64,000 nucleotides of DNA from Chroococcidiopsis thermalis PCC 7203 (GCF_000317125.1 NC_019695.1:5134336-5198335), one strand, 5' to 3'. Shown: positions 48,306 through 58,642, numbered from the stretch's first letter. Notes: a model not told the origin generated them from the sequence alone. Numbers and translations: made by a program.

Positions 48306-49520
48306 ATGAAGATTCTTCTGATCAATGATTATGGTACAGCAACTGGGGGAGCCGAGTTACAAATGCTAGGCTTGCGTCAGAACTTGCGCGATCGCGGTCA
48401 TGATGTTCGCCTATTCTCTAGTCGTGCTATGCAAGTTGCTAGCAGCTACTGCCTATCTGACTACAGTTGTTTTGGCACTACAACTCGATTGCAAGTTTTG
48501 TCCCAGACTGTTAATTTCTCTGCCTATTTAAAGCTACGCCAGATTCTGCATGAATTTCGACCTGATGTGGTTCACGTACGCATGTTTATGTGGCAGCTTT
48601 CACCACTCATCCTTACTTTACTTAAAGACGTGCCGTGTTTGTACCAAACAGCCGTGTATAAAGCAATTTGTCCTGTAGGCACAAAACTTTTGCCCGATGG
48701 TCGTCCCTGTAAAGCTACTGCTGGAATTGCTTGTCTGCGCGATCGCTGCCTTACACCTCAATCTTGGGCAGTATTGATGGTACAGCGGCAACTTTGGCAA
48801 CGCTGGCGCTCTGCTTTCGATCTAGTGGTTGCCCTTAGTTACGGCATGAAAGCACAGTTAGAAGCAGAAGGGATTGGAGCGATCGAAGTTGTACACAACG
48901 GTGTACCTGTTCGACCGATGCGTCCACCCCTTGCCAATCCCCCAACAGTTGCTTTTGCTGGACGGTTAGTGTCAGAAAAAGGGGTTGACGTTTTGTTGCG
49001 AGCCTTTGCACGTGCTAAAGCACAAGCGCCTAAAGCGCAGTTGCTCGTTGCAGGTCGGGGTTCAGAGGAAGATGCTTTACGAGCTTTAGCGGCGGAACTT
49101 GGCATTGCAACTGACGTGACTTGGTTGGGACACTTACCACGTTCTGAAATGGAAAAACATTTTGATTCAGCCTGGGTGCAGGTAGTACCTTCACTTTGGT
49201 CAGAGCCATTTGGTAACGTAACAACTGAGGCAATGATGCGCGGTACATCTGTCATTGCTAGTGCTGTTGGCGCACAGCCAGAGATTGTTGTTGATGGTAT
49301 TACGGGTTTTTTAGTACCGCCTCTCGATGTGGATGCCTTGACCGCTGCCCTGTTACGCTTATTGCTCAATGCAAGCTTAGCCGAGCAAATGGGGCGAGTT
49401 GGTCGTCAGTATGCTTTAACCTACTTCAGTGAAGACCGATGTACGGAGCGGTTCTTGGAAATTTACCAGCGGCTGCGCGCATCGGCAGTAAGCGTATCAT
49501 CGTCGCGAAACCGATCATGA
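48306..49520 (+). CDS. Family 4 glycosyltransferase
   Basis: 404 residues, GT-B. The N-terminus is MKILLINDYGTATGGAELQM; the donor domain has PPTVAFAGRLVSEKGVDVLL, then WSEPFGNVTTEAMMRGTSVI and EIVVDGITGFLVPPLDVDAL, the family E-x7-E region. A cysteine-rich insert (CPVGTKLLPDGRPCKATAGI) is notable. Its stop overlaps the Wzm start by 4 bp. Confidence 0.92.
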   Translation: MKILLINDYGTATGGAELQMLGLRQNLRDRGHDVRLFSSRAMQVASSYCLSDYSCFGTTTRLQVLSQTVNFSAYLKLRQILHEFRPDVVHVRMFMWQLSPLILTLLKDVPCLYQTAVYKAICPVGTKLLPDGRPCKATAGIACLRDRCLTPQSWAVLMVQRQLWQRWRSAFDLVVALSYGMKAQLEAEGIGAIEVVHNGVPVRPMRPPLANPPTVAFAGRLVSEKGVDVLLRAFARAKAQAPKAQLLVAGRGSEEDALRALAAELGIATDVTWLGHLPRSEMEKHFDSAWVQVVPSLWSEPFGNVTTEAMMRGTSVIASAVGAQPEIVVDGITGFLVPPLDVDALTAALLRLLLNASLAEQMGRVGRQYALTYFSEDRCTERFLEIYQRLRASAVSVSSSRNRS

Positions 49521-50410
49521 AGAACTATTCCGCACGACGAAGAACGGATCTACAAAGACCGGAACTACCACCAGCGATCGTTTACACGCCAGAGAATCTG
49601 CTCAGGCATCCAGTTCATCTATTCAAACTGATGTGGCGGGACTTGTTAGCTTCTCGCGAACTGGCATGGCGGCTGATGGTGCGAGATATTAGCGCTCAAT
49701 ACCGTCAATCATTTCTAGGTTTTATCTGGGCATTCTTACCACCGCTGGCTATGGCAGCAGGATTTACACTTGCGAGCGAGTCCAATATTATCAAAATTGG
49801 TGTCACGGACTTGCCCTATCCCGCCTATGTGATGTTTAGCACGGCACTGTGGCAAACGTTTGTAGAAGCAGTCAATGGTCCAGTACAAGCTATAAACTTG
49901 TCGAAGCCGATGCTAGCTAGAGTCAATTTTCCCCGAGAGGCAATTATCTTAGCAAAGGTAGGTGAAGTATTATTCAACTTTGCCATCAAACTCATCTTAA
50001 TTGTGGCATTGTTTCTCTGGTATCAGATTCCTATGAGGTGGACAATCCTTCTCGCTCCCGTAGCGCTAGTTCATTTAATTATGCTGGGGACGTTAATTGG
50101 TACTCTATTGTCTCCTTTGGGAGTTTTATATCAGGATGTGTCAAAAGGTCTAACAATGGTAACCAACTTTTGGCTTTTTTTAACTCCAGTAGTTTATCCC
50201 GTTCCTAATGAAGGAACCTTTGGGTTTCTGGTGAAACTTAATCCCGTCACTCCGTTATTAGTAACAACACGAGAGTTAGCAACAACAGGAGATATCTCAA
50301 ATGCTGGTGGGTTTTGGATTGTCAGTGTCATGACTTTATTTGGAATTTTGCTGACATGGGTTGTATTTCGTCTCGCGATACCTTACGTAATTGAGAGGGT
50401 AAGCTCATAA
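49517..50410 (+). CDS. wzm: ABC polysaccharide exporter permease (Wzm-like)
   Basis: 297 residues from the ATG at 49517, which overlaps the preceding stop (ATGA); an open extension upstream is inside that gene and is rejected. ABC-2 type with about six hydrophobic helices, including FLGFIWAFLPPLAMAAGFTL, LILIVALFLWYQI and LIMLGTLIGTLLSPLGVLYQ. It exports a lipid-linked polysaccharide with Wzt, the next gene. Confidence 0.93.
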   Translation: MKNYSARRRTDLQRPELPPAIVYTPENLLRHPVHLFKLMWRDLLASRELAWRLMVRDISAQYRQSFLGFIWAFLPPLAMAAGFTLASESNIIKIGVTDLPYPAYVMFSTALWQTFVEAVNGPVQAINLSKPMLARVNFPREAIILAKVGEVLFNFAIKLILIVALFLWYQIPMRWTILLAPVALVHLIMLGTLIGTLLSPLGVLYQDVSKGLTMVTNFWLFLTPVVYPVPNEGTFGFLVKLNPVTPLLVTTRELATTGDISNAGGFWIVSVMTLFGILLTWVVFRLAIPYVIERVSS

Positions 50411-51708
50411 TGTCAACTGAAATAATAGATAGAAAGACTGCAACTCACCCCAAAAAAAGTGAAGTCGTTATCTCCGTCGAGCGGCTCTCTAAGAAGTTTT
50501 GCCGAGACTTAAAGCAGTCTTTATTCTATGGCATCCAAGATATTACAACAGATCTAGTGGGTGGGAGGCGAAAAAGTGATACTTTACGTCCAGGTGAATT
50601 CTGGGCTTTAAAAGATATCGATTTTCAACTGCGGCGAGGAGAAGCACTGGGATTGGTTGGAGCAAACGGTGCTGGAAAAAGTACCCTGCTACGAATTATT
50701 AGTGGTTTGATTAAGCCAGATACTGGCAGTGTAAAAATTAGAGGTAGGGTGGCTCCATTAATTGCCCTGGGAGCTGGATTTAACCCTATCCTAACGGGAC
50801 GAGAAAATATCTATGCAAATATGTCAATTTTGGGCTTATCAACTCAAGAAATTAAAGAGAGATTTCAAGATGTGATAGATTTTGCCGAAATCTGGAATGC
50901 TATTGATGCTCCCGTACAAACTTACAGCTCTGGAATGGCAGCCCGATTGGGATTTGCTTGTGCAATTTATACGGAACCAGAAATTCTCCTGATTGATGAA
51001 GTGCTGGCTGTAGGAGATATCAAATTTAAAGCTAAGTGCTATCGAAAGTTACATGAGCTGCGCGATAAAGGTACATCTTTTATTTTGGTCAACCATAATC
51101 CGCAGGCAATATTGCATATATGCGATTTTGCAGTATATCTATCAAAGGGTGAATTAATTGTGTCTGGCAAAACAGAGAAAGTCATAGAAAAGTATGAAAA
51201 CGATTTATTTTTGAACGATACGCATGAGTCCTCGCAAGTTTTGTTTCTGCCAGAAAAAACAGAATCTGAAAGTTTAGGACTAGATATACGATCGCTCTTC
51301 TTTAGAGATCTTGAAGGAAATATTATTAAATCACTAGTAAGCGGTAAACCAGTAAATTTCTGTGTGGGATGTCAGGCGCATCAGAGGGTTGATAATGTTA
51401 CTCTTCACTTGAAAATTAAAACAATAGGTGGTGAAGGTGGAATGGGTACAGTTTTATTTCTGAGTGGCGAACACGATGAAAAATTTTTTGAAATTCCTTC
51501 AGGCAAACAAGAGCTTCAAGTTGAACTGCCTTATCTAGGGTTAGGACCTGGTACATACACTATGAGTATCAAATTAAAGCAGAGTTCTATTTATACTTTT
51601 GATGTGGTTGAGTCATTCAGGTTTACAGTCAAGTCAAATGGAAAAATGAGTGAATGTTGTTTTTATCAACCACGCCTATGGAAACTTGCGAGTCCAGAAA
51701 AAAGCTAA
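50410..51708 (+). CDS. wzt: ABC exporter ATPase with C-terminal carbohydrate-binding domain (Wzt-like), copy 1
   Basis: 432 residues, overlapping the wzm stop by 1 bp. Walker A is GANGAGKST, the signature is YSSGMAARL, and Walker B is ILLIDEV. The C-terminal about 180 residues are a Wzt-type beta-sandwich that recognises the polymer end in known examples. The ATPase half closely resembles the copy at 62516-63820 but the C-terminal half is much more different. Confidence 0.94.
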   Translation: MSTEIIDRKTATHPKKSEVVISVERLSKKFCRDLKQSLFYGIQDITTDLVGGRRKSDTLRPGEFWALKDIDFQLRRGEALGLVGANGAGKSTLLRIISGLIKPDTGSVKIRGRVAPLIALGAGFNPILTGRENIYANMSILGLSTQEIKERFQDVIDFAEIWNAIDAPVQTYSSGMAARLGFACAIYTEPEILLIDEVLAVGDIKFKAKCYRKLHELRDKGTSFILVNHNPQAILHICDFAVYLSKGELIVSGKTEKVIEKYENDLFLNDTHESSQVLFLPEKTESESLGLDIRSLFFRDLEGNIIKSLVSGKPVNFCVGCQAHQRVDNVTLHLKIKTIGGEGGMGTVLFLSGEHDEKFFEIPSGKQELQVELPYLGLGPGTYTMSIKLKQSSIYTFDVVESFRFTVKSNGKMSECCFYQPRLWKLASPEKS

Positions 51709-51846
51709 CCCACTCTTGAGCTATTCAATCAAACAGGTATTCTTCTATTAGCACAGTTTTTAGCTATAGATTTAACAATTACTGTAAGTTTGTTCTACTA
51801 ACTCTACTTAACGTAGTCAAGATATTAATTAAATTTGTTACTCATA

Positions 51847-52521
51847 ATGGATAGAAAATTTAGAATAGCACGAGTTTGGTCGAATCGAGAACTTAAGAAG
51901 TTAGCTCCCCTTTTTAAAGGGGATGTAGTTAATATTTCTGCATGGGACGATCGAGATAAAGAAGGAGGTTACTACCAAGATTATTTTACTCAAAAAGATC
52001 GCTATTACTTCACTAATTATTCTGGGGAGAGAGGGTGGCAGGGCAAGCAAAATGAATATTTCCTCGATCTAACACAAGAACTCCCCTCCGAACTACACCA
52101 AAGATTTGATGTGGTGTTTAATCACACCACATTAGAACATGTCTTCGATGTAAGAAAAGCTTTTCAAAATCTTTGTCTTGTATCGAAAGATATCGTTATC
52201 GTTGTAGTTCCCTTTTGTCAGAAACAGCACGGAAAAGATATGTATTGTGACTTCTGGCGTTTCACGCCGACTTGTCTCAGATATTTATTTAAAGAAAATG
52301 ATTTTGAAGTTATATATGAAGCACAAAGTCAACACAAAAATGCTGCGATTTATCTCTTGTTTGTTGGTTCTCGTTATTCTGAAAAATGGAGGCATATTAT
52401 GCCAACTTACAAAGAAATTAAAGAGTGCGGTAATTGGATCGGTCATCCTTTACATCCATTAAACTTTCAATTCATAAAAAATATTTTAAGTTTTTTGAAA
52501 AATTTCCGTTTTGCATTCTAG
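51847..52521 (+). CDS. SAM-dependent methyltransferase-like protein
   Basis: 224 residues from the ATG at 51847; a TTG four codons upstream is possible. RFDVVFNHTTLEHVFDVRKA and IVIVVVPFCQKQHGKDMYCD are typical of methyltransferase_11-like domains, though motif I is poorly conserved. It is located after the exporter genes and so is probably a capping or sugar methyltransferase. Weak family evidence. Confidence 0.7.
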   Translation: MDRKFRIARVWSNRELKKLAPLFKGDVVNISAWDDRDKEGGYYQDYFTQKDRYYFTNYSGERGWQGKQNEYFLDLTQELPSELHQRFDVVFNHTTLEHVFDVRKAFQNLCLVSKDIVIVVVPFCQKQHGKDMYCDFWRFTPTCLRYLFKENDFEVIYEAQSQHKNAAIYLLFVGSRYSEKWRHIMPTYKEIKECGNWIGHPLHPLNFQFIKNILSFLKNFRFAF

Positions 52522-52656
52522 GAAATTTAGTTGTCATTACAATGGTTTGACGTAGCTAATAAAGTCCCTTAATACCATCTATTACAAGCAATTTAATTGT
52601 CTAGAATTGCTTCACAATTCTGGAGAAAACTGCATGAAATAGACTATCGGAAGTAT

Positions 52657-53547
52657 ATGACACATGAGCAACCTTTCTTCTCAATTATTATCCCTACGTA
52701 CAATCGCCCAGAACGACTAGCAAATTGCCTTCAATCGATCGCTCAGCTAAACTATCCCCCAGATCGCTTTGAAGTCATAGTGGTAGATGATGGTAGTGAG
52801 ACACCAATAGAGCCAGTTGTTGCATCCTTTCGCAAACAACTCAATCTCACTGCGATCGCGCAACAAAATTCTGGTCCAGCAAACGCACGCAACACTGGTG
52901 CGACTCTCGCCAGGGGTAAGTTTCTAGTGTTCACCGATGACGATTGTATGCCTGCTCCTGAATGGTTGAAAACCCTAGAGGTTCGTTTCAAGGCAGCACC
53001 AGATTGTCTCGTCGGTGGTCGGACGCTCAACGCCCTGCCCGATAATCTCTACTCAACAGCTAGCCAAGTACTAATTGATTTTCTCTATGAGTACTACAAT
53101 GCCGATCGCGATCGGTCAAGCTTCTTTGCCTCTAACAACCTAGCTTTACCCGCAGAACGTTTCCACGTCCTGGGCGGCTTTGACACCACTTTTCCCCTAG
53201 CTGCGGGAGAAGATAGAGAGTTTTGCGATCGCTGGTTACAGCACGGTTACGAAATGATTTATGCACCAGAAGCCCAAGTTTATCACGCTCATAAACTCAC
53301 GTTATACGCATTCTGGCGACAACACTACAACTATGGGCGCGGTGCTTTTTGTTTTCACCAAGTCCGCGCTCGTCGCAATATGGAACGCCTCAAAGTAGAA
53401 CCTTTATCTTTTTATTTCAACTTGTTAAGGTATCCTTTTTCGCAAAAATTGGGTCAACCAGCACTAGCGATCGCAACTCTATTTATGTTGTCTCAAATCG
53501 CCAATGTATCGGGCTTTTTTTGGGAAACAACAAGTTATTCAAGATGA
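52657..53547 (+). CDS. Family 2 glycosyltransferase
   Basis: 296 residues from the ATG at 52657; a TTG start 20 codons earlier is possible. FFSIIIPTYNRPERLANCLQ, VVDDGSE, FTDDDCMPAPEW and AGEDREFCDRWLQHGYEMIY are the GT-A donor and acceptor motifs. It is soluble apart from a C-terminal hydrophobic stretch. It is the last sugar transferase of the central block. Confidence 0.9.
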   Translation: MTHEQPFFSIIIPTYNRPERLANCLQSIAQLNYPPDRFEVIVVDDGSETPIEPVVASFRKQLNLTAIAQQNSGPANARNTGATLARGKFLVFTDDDCMPAPEWLKTLEVRFKAAPDCLVGGRTLNALPDNLYSTASQVLIDFLYEYYNADRDRSSFFASNNLALPAERFHVLGGFDTTFPLAAGEDREFCDRWLQHGYEMIYAPEAQVYHAHKLTLYAFWRQHYNYGRGAFCFHQVRARRNMERLKVEPLSFYFNLLRYPFSQKLGQPALAIATLFMLSQIANVSGFFWETTSYSR

Positions 53548-53808
53548 GCTAATCGTCTTTTTAGCTCTGCGTTTCATGACATTATTCTATGATATTACTG
53601 TCATGAAATAGGTTCTTCCAACTACTAAAGAATCTATTTAGAGCCAGCAATTCTTACCATTCTTAGCGATCGAAACATGCTTGCTTAGGTATTAGCTTAA
53701 GCCAGCAATCTGTGTTGCTTGACAACTAGCACTCGCTTTCACTGCATCGAAAACAAATAAGGCGATTTAGCCAATTAATTCTGAATTGATTCCATTTAGA
53801 GGTATAAA

Positions 53809-55266
53809 ATGAAATTCTCTCAAAAGCTACAACATCTAGCTCAAAAGTACTCACTATTGCAAGCGCATAAATTCTCTAGAATATTTACTTCTTTACTCGT
53901 CACTTCTACTCTGTTCTACACTCTACCAGCGCGATCGCAAACTAGCTATTTAGGGATCAACAACGGTACTGGATACAACCCCGATCCCACATTTACCGAC
54001 CGCTCTATCCAGCAAACCAAGGATTTAGGTATACAATTAGTTCGTATGGGTATGGATGGAGTTTATGGCAATCGAGAGGGTGCTAGCTTCAATTGGTCGG
54101 CTAGAGATATTGTCGTTAACAAATATATCCAAGCTGGACTGAGAATTCACTCAACAATTTCTCCTCGCCATCATGTTGACCGAGATAGTAACTACGAGCA
54201 ATGGAAGGCAAATTATCGCTACTTTGTACGTAACGTAATGGAACGTTACAAAGGCAAGATTTTCTACTACATTATCAACAATGAACCTGAGCTAGATTTT
54301 GGCAAAGGTACGATGACAGCACAACAATGCGTAGATATGACTCGCATTGCTTACGAAACAGCAAAATCAATTGACCCTAACATCAAAATTGAATCTCCCC
54401 CTCCTACAAGTCCTAGCAGCTATATCTTAAAAGAGATGATCGATTTAGGAATCGATAAGGTCACCGATTTTATTGGCATTCATGCTTATGGGGGGCAGAT
54501 TCGAGAAGGTGAATTTGGCAATCCCTGGCGATTGCTAGCAGCTCGTAATATTAGAAAGCCAGTTGTAGTAAGCGAATCCGGTACAATTTCTAGTTGGTAT
54601 CAAGGTTCTAGTACTGAAAGAGAAAACTATCGCAAAAGATGGTTTGTCATCTTTGGACAACAGCTAAAAAGATACGGCTATAACCATGCATTGTTTTTCG
54701 ATCTGGACAATCATGGCGAATGGGCAATTTCACCGAACTTTAACCCAACAGCAACGTACTATCAAATTCAAGATCTGCGGTTGAACAAGAAGTTCTCTAA
54801 CCCTGGTTTTGAATTAGCTAACAACGCAGACAACGAATGGGTACATTTCGATAACGATGATGTCCGGCTGGGAGCTTCGCCAAATGTTGCTTTTATCTGC
54901 GGCGATCCTAATGGAGCGCGTGGGGGCAATTGCTACGCCAGACTCGATAGTGGTAGAGCATCACGAGGTAAGCAGATTTTTATCCGCCGAATTTTAGGCG
55001 ATGTGCCAAAAAATCGAAATATAAAAATCGGTGCATGGGTGTATGTTAATGGCGGAGCAACAGCAACGCTCAAAGCTTTGGGCTATGACTATCTTGATGG
55101 TGATGCTGAGATATCAAAAACTGCAAGTCAGAAAAACGTTTGGCAGTATTTAGAAATCACCGTGCCGATTTCAAGATACTGGGCGGTTGTCGAACTAGGT
55201 ACTTCGGGAACGGGAAACTCAGGAGACTATGTAAAATGGGATGATGTAAGCGTTGTAACACCTTAA
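53809..55266 (+). CDS. Exported glycoside hydrolase (clan GH-A-like) with C-terminal beta domain
   Basis: 485 residues. A signal peptide (FTSLLVTSTLFYTLPARSQ) ends near residue 44. The barrel shows the acid/base Glu159 in YYIINNEPELDF and the nucleophile Glu256 in VVVSESGTIS, the clan GH-A spacing. Residues about 330-485 form a beta-sandwich-like module (NPGFELANNADNEWVHFDND and similar). The family (GH5/39-type) cannot be fixed by eye. It may process the exported polysaccharide. Confidence 0.85.
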   Translation: MKFSQKLQHLAQKYSLLQAHKFSRIFTSLLVTSTLFYTLPARSQTSYLGINNGTGYNPDPTFTDRSIQQTKDLGIQLVRMGMDGVYGNREGASFNWSARDIVVNKYIQAGLRIHSTISPRHHVDRDSNYEQWKANYRYFVRNVMERYKGKIFYYIINNEPELDFGKGTMTAQQCVDMTRIAYETAKSIDPNIKIESPPPTSPSSYILKEMIDLGIDKVTDFIGIHAYGGQIREGEFGNPWRLLAARNIRKPVVVSESGTISSWYQGSSTERENYRKRWFVIFGQQLKRYGYNHALFFDLDNHGEWAISPNFNPTATYYQIQDLRLNKKFSNPGFELANNADNEWVHFDNDDVRLGASPNVAFICGDPNGARGGNCYARLDSGRASRGKQIFIRRILGDVPKNRNIKIGAWVYVNGGATATLKALGYDYLDGDAEISKTASQKNVWQYLEITVPISRYWAVVELGTSGTGNSGDYVKWDDVSVVTP

Positions 55267-55577
55267 ATAGTCATTTGACGATATACTAAAATATCCTCTA
55301 GATTTCTCCAAGTCAGTTAAAGAAGTCTCAAGTAAAATATTGCTCGATCTACATGCCAATCGCAAACAATAACCGTGCAGTCTGTTGAATTCTATTTCTA
55401 GAAATCATAAGATTTGAGAGTTTTAGGGACGGGTGCTTAGCAACTATTTCTACATCTAACAGTTCTTGCTTTTTGTCTGATGATAAAAAGCAAGAATTAA
55501 TCCATATCTTGTCATGCTGACAGTGAAGATAGAATTATCAAATCGGTCATTTTTTAGAAACCCTCTAAGAGTTTTTT
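55267..55577. other. Intergenic region before the GT-C-like gene
   Basis: About 310 bp. A TTGCTTTTTGTCTGATGATAAAAAGCAAG hairpin-like stretch lies near 55466-55494 (arms CTTGCTTTTT and AAAAAGCAAG), which may terminate the hydrolase transcript. No gene. Confidence 0.5.
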
Positions 55578-57197
55578 ATGGATGTTCTACTAAAAGCTAA
55601 CAAGCGACTTAATCGTTCTATCCTTGGCTTGAGAAAACAGATATCTTGGTTAAACTTTGCATCTCAAGAAGATACAGCTTGGATAAATGTGTTAGTTATC
55701 GTTTTTTTAGTACTCGGTTTGATTGGTATTCTCAATCACGAAATGTGGCGCGATGAGCTACAGGCATGGATGATAGCTAGAGACAGCTCATCTCTGATTG
55801 ATTTATATAACAACTTAAGATATGAAGGGCATCCGAGTTTATGGTATATCTTTTTATATGCAATTACTAAATTCACTGATAATCCACTAGCAATGCAACT
55901 TTTTCATTTACTAATTGCCAGCGGAACAACTTATGTGTTTGCCAAGTTTTCTCCTTTTACTAAATTGCAAAAAATCTTATTTACTTTTGGATATTTCCCC
56001 TTTTATGAATATCATTTAATTAGTAGAAATTATAGTTTAGGTATTTTATTGATTTTCCTTTTTTGTCACTTTTTCACGCAGCAACAACGAAACTACCTAC
56101 TTCTATCAGTTATTCTAGCTTTCCTAGCAAATACTAACGTATATAGCTTAATCATTGCTATTTCTTTAGCAATAACTATCGTCTTTGAAAAATTTTGTAC
56201 TAAAAGCTCTGCTACTAAGAGATTAAATTTTACTAACATAGCTATATTGACTTGTGGTATAGCAATAGCAATTGTTCAAATTATTCCACCTACTGATGCC
56301 AAGTTTCAAGGAATTGCCAAACAAGACTTAACGCCAATCAATCACATTAATTACCTTCTATTTACAATTCTGCCATCCGTGTGGAAAAGTTATATTCCTA
56401 TACCAAATTTTCTTAATTATAATTTTTGGAATACTAATGCTTTTATAAATGATAGTAGCTCTAAACTTATACTACTATGTATTTGTTTATTATCTTTATT
56501 ACTATTGCTATCTGCCATAGCTCTATTTAATCAGAAACCAGTTGTGTTATTTGCATACACATTCGGAACATGCCTTCTGATCTGGTTTGCTTATGAAAAG
56601 TTTTTCGGTTCTTTAAGGCATCACGGACATTTATTTATTCTGTTTATTGCTTGCATATGGATTTCCACTTTCTATCCTGAATCAAATCGTCCTGTAATTT
56701 CTTTTATTAAAGGTGCAGCCAAATTTCTAAGCGATCGCAAAAATCAATACGTAAACTTTTTATTATGCATTCATCTTTTAACTGGGATTTATGCTTATAG
56801 CATGGATTTAATTTATCCCTTTTCTGCTAGCAAAGAAGTGGCAAAATTTATTACCGATAGTCAATTACAAAATAACTTAATTATTGGTAGCCAGGACAAT
56901 GAAGTTTCTCCCATTGCTGCTTTATTAAAACAACCAATTTATTACTTTGAGAGCAGTAGATATGGTAGCTTTATTAACTGGAATCAAAGAAAAAATCTTG
57001 ACTTCCAAGCAGTAGCTCCTACTAAATTAAATAGACTTATACAACAAGATAACAGAAAAAGTTTACTGATACTTAGTCATAAACTCAATCAGGAGATACC
57101 AGGGCTTCATCTAACTGAAATATACAACTCTAGCCAGAGTATTGCTCCTGGTGAAACTTATTATTTATACCAGGTAGAATCTAAAACTGGGGTTTGA
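55578..57197 (+). CDS. Multi-pass membrane protein, GT-C glycosyltransferase-like
   Basis: 539 residues with about ten hydrophobic segments. HEMWRDELQAWMIARDSSSL near residue 54 contains the acidic pair typical of the first loop of GT-C transferases, which use polyprenyl-phosphate sugars. A soluble C-terminal domain follows. It ends the rightward genes; the next genes are convergent. Confidence 0.72.
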   Translation: MDVLLKANKRLNRSILGLRKQISWLNFASQEDTAWINVLVIVFLVLGLIGILNHEMWRDELQAWMIARDSSSLIDLYNNLRYEGHPSLWYIFLYAITKFTDNPLAMQLFHLLIASGTTYVFAKFSPFTKLQKILFTFGYFPFYEYHLISRNYSLGILLIFLFCHFFTQQQRNYLLLSVILAFLANTNVYSLIIAISLAITIVFEKFCTKSSATKRLNFTNIAILTCGIAIAIVQIIPPTDAKFQGIAKQDLTPINHINYLLFTILPSVWKSYIPIPNFLNYNFWNTNAFINDSSSKLILLCICLLSLLLLLSAIALFNQKPVVLFAYTFGTCLLIWFAYEKFFGSLRHHGHLFILFIACIWISTFYPESNRPVISFIKGAAKFLSDRKNQYVNFLLCIHLLTGIYAYSMDLIYPFSASKEVAKFITDSQLQNNLIIGSQDNEVSPIAALLKQPIYYFESSRYGSFINWNQRKNLDFQAVAPTKLNRLIQQDNRKSLLILSHKLNQEIPGLHLTEIYNSSQSIAPGETYYLYQVESKTGV

Positions 57198-57360
57198 GAT
57201 TTCTGTTAAACTTAATTTTTAATTTGAGCTAAGCTGTTCCAAGCTGGAAAAAAGACGTGAAACAACAATTCTCGCTGCTTGGCAGTCTCGTAATCATCTA
57301 TGAGTATTTCTTACAAATTTATCCGTGAATTTGCAAAGTAGCGAGAGTGATGCGTGAATC

Positions 57361-57566
57361 TTACAACTGAAGGATAAAAGCTTTACTCTCCCGATCGCAT
57401 TCTTCTTTTTTTGCTAAAGATTGAATCCAGTCCCATTCTCTTGCCAACCCGTCTTTCAACGCAACCTAGGGTTGATAAAGTAGTATCTTCCGAGCTTTTG
57501 ATACATCTGCCGCTGTATATAGCTTCAATCTTTTGCGAGTATTTACAAAAACGCTCGGAGAATTAA
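57361..57566 (-). pseudogene. Remnant of an NDP-sugar epimerase/dehydratase C-terminus
   Basis: Reading leftward in one frame gives RKRLKLYTAADVSKARKILL, YQP, an in-frame TAG, then VALKDGLAREWDWIQSL and a stop at 57361. The pattern TAADVSKARxLLxYQP-x-VxLxxGLxxEWxW is the end of SDR-type UDP-sugar epimerases. The start and catalytic domain are missing and an internal stop (about 57465-57467) is present. It fills most of the gap between the convergent gene blocks. Confidence 0.6.
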
Positions 57567-57568
57567 TA

Positions 57569-58633
57569 CTACTTTTCTAGTAGTTGCTGAACTGCAAGTG
57601 AAAAGTTATTCCATGTCAAGTGTTCGACAGTTTTTCTAATATCTGTTTCGATCTGATAGGCTTGTTCGATTAACTTGCATACTGATTCAGCAGATGCATC
57701 AACTTCAAAAAGAAAGCCATTGTTGCCGTGGTGAATAATGTCGGGAGCAAATCCAGTTTTGCTCGCCACAGGAACAACATTGCACATCATAGCTTCAATC
57801 AGAGGAATAGGACCACCTTCTAGGATTGCGGTGGAGACGAAGACATCCATTTGGGCGTAGTAGCTAGGGTATTCGGCATAAGACGCTTCGATATAAGAAA
57901 AGTTAGGCATGGCAGTCAGCTCTGTAAACTTTTCATACCGATCCCAATCTCTACCTAGAAGAATAAACTTTCGGTGAGGCAACATTTTAATAATGTTGAA
58001 GATGCGATCGGGATCTTTACGAGCATAATATGCAGTGCAGAAGCCAATAGCTCCATTCATGCGCTGATGCGATCGGAAAAGTTTTGGGTCGGCTCCGCCG
58101 CCGATAATGAAGCTGACTTTCTCAGGTTTCACTCCATCGGCAAGCATTTGTCTAGCGAATTGCGAACACATAGAGATGACTTTCGTGGAACAGTTCATCG
58201 CATAAACAAATTCTTCATTATTGATGATGCCTTTGGGGTGAGTGTAGAAAATAAGCGATTTACTACCCCAAAGACATGGATTTAGTTTTAAACATGCTAC
58301 ATAGAATGAGTAGTGAGCGAAAAAATATCCTTTGGATAAAGGTAGGGAAGAAGATGAGTAGTGAAAGCAGTATTTTCCTTTAAAGTAAGTAGCAATCTCT
58401 TTACATATTGCTTCAAGTATCCAACCTTTACTTTCTTCAAAAATCACGAAAACGAGATCGTAATATTCACTTGAAGATTTACTAAAATACTTATCGATCA
58501 AAAAATCAGTGTAGCGAATATAATAAAAGTATTTGTAAGTTTGTATTTTAAATATTTTAAACGTTAAAAATATAAATTTGTAAGCTATTTTCTTAAGGAA
58601 CTTGCGTATAATTTCTATATCAAATTTAGTCAT
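57569..58633 (-). CDS. Family 4 glycosyltransferase-like
   Basis: 354 residues. The C-terminal donor domain contains GFCTAYYARKDPDRIFNIIK, EGGPIPLIEAMMCNVVPVAS and DIIHHGNNGFLFEVDASAES. The N-terminal half is AT-rich in DNA and divergent. Its stop lies next to the epimerase remnant. It is 9 bp from the next gene, so co-transcribed. Confidence 0.85.
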   Translation of the reverse strand: MTKFDIEIIRKFLKKIAYKFIFLTFKIFKIQTYKYFYYIRYTDFLIDKYFSKSSSEYYDLVFVIFEESKGWILEAICKEIATYFKGKYCFHYSSSSLPLSKGYFFAHYSFYVACLKLNPCLWGSKSLIFYTHPKGIINNEEFVYAMNCSTKVISMCSQFARQMLADGVKPEKVSFIIGGGADPKLFRSHQRMNGAIGFCTAYYARKDPDRIFNIIKMLPHRKFILLGRDWDRYEKFTELTAMPNFSYIEASYAEYPSYYAQMDVFVSTAILEGGPIPLIEAMMCNVVPVASKTGFAPDIIHHGNNGFLFEVDASAESVCKLIEQAYQIETDIRKTVEHLTWNNFSLAVQQLLEK

Positions 58634-58642
58634 GTTGCATAA

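Noticed and set aside
49439-50410. Longer Wzm start at 49439
   Set aside because: It would overlap the preceding glycosyltransferase by 82 bp; the ATG at 49517 gives the common ATGA stop-start overlap.
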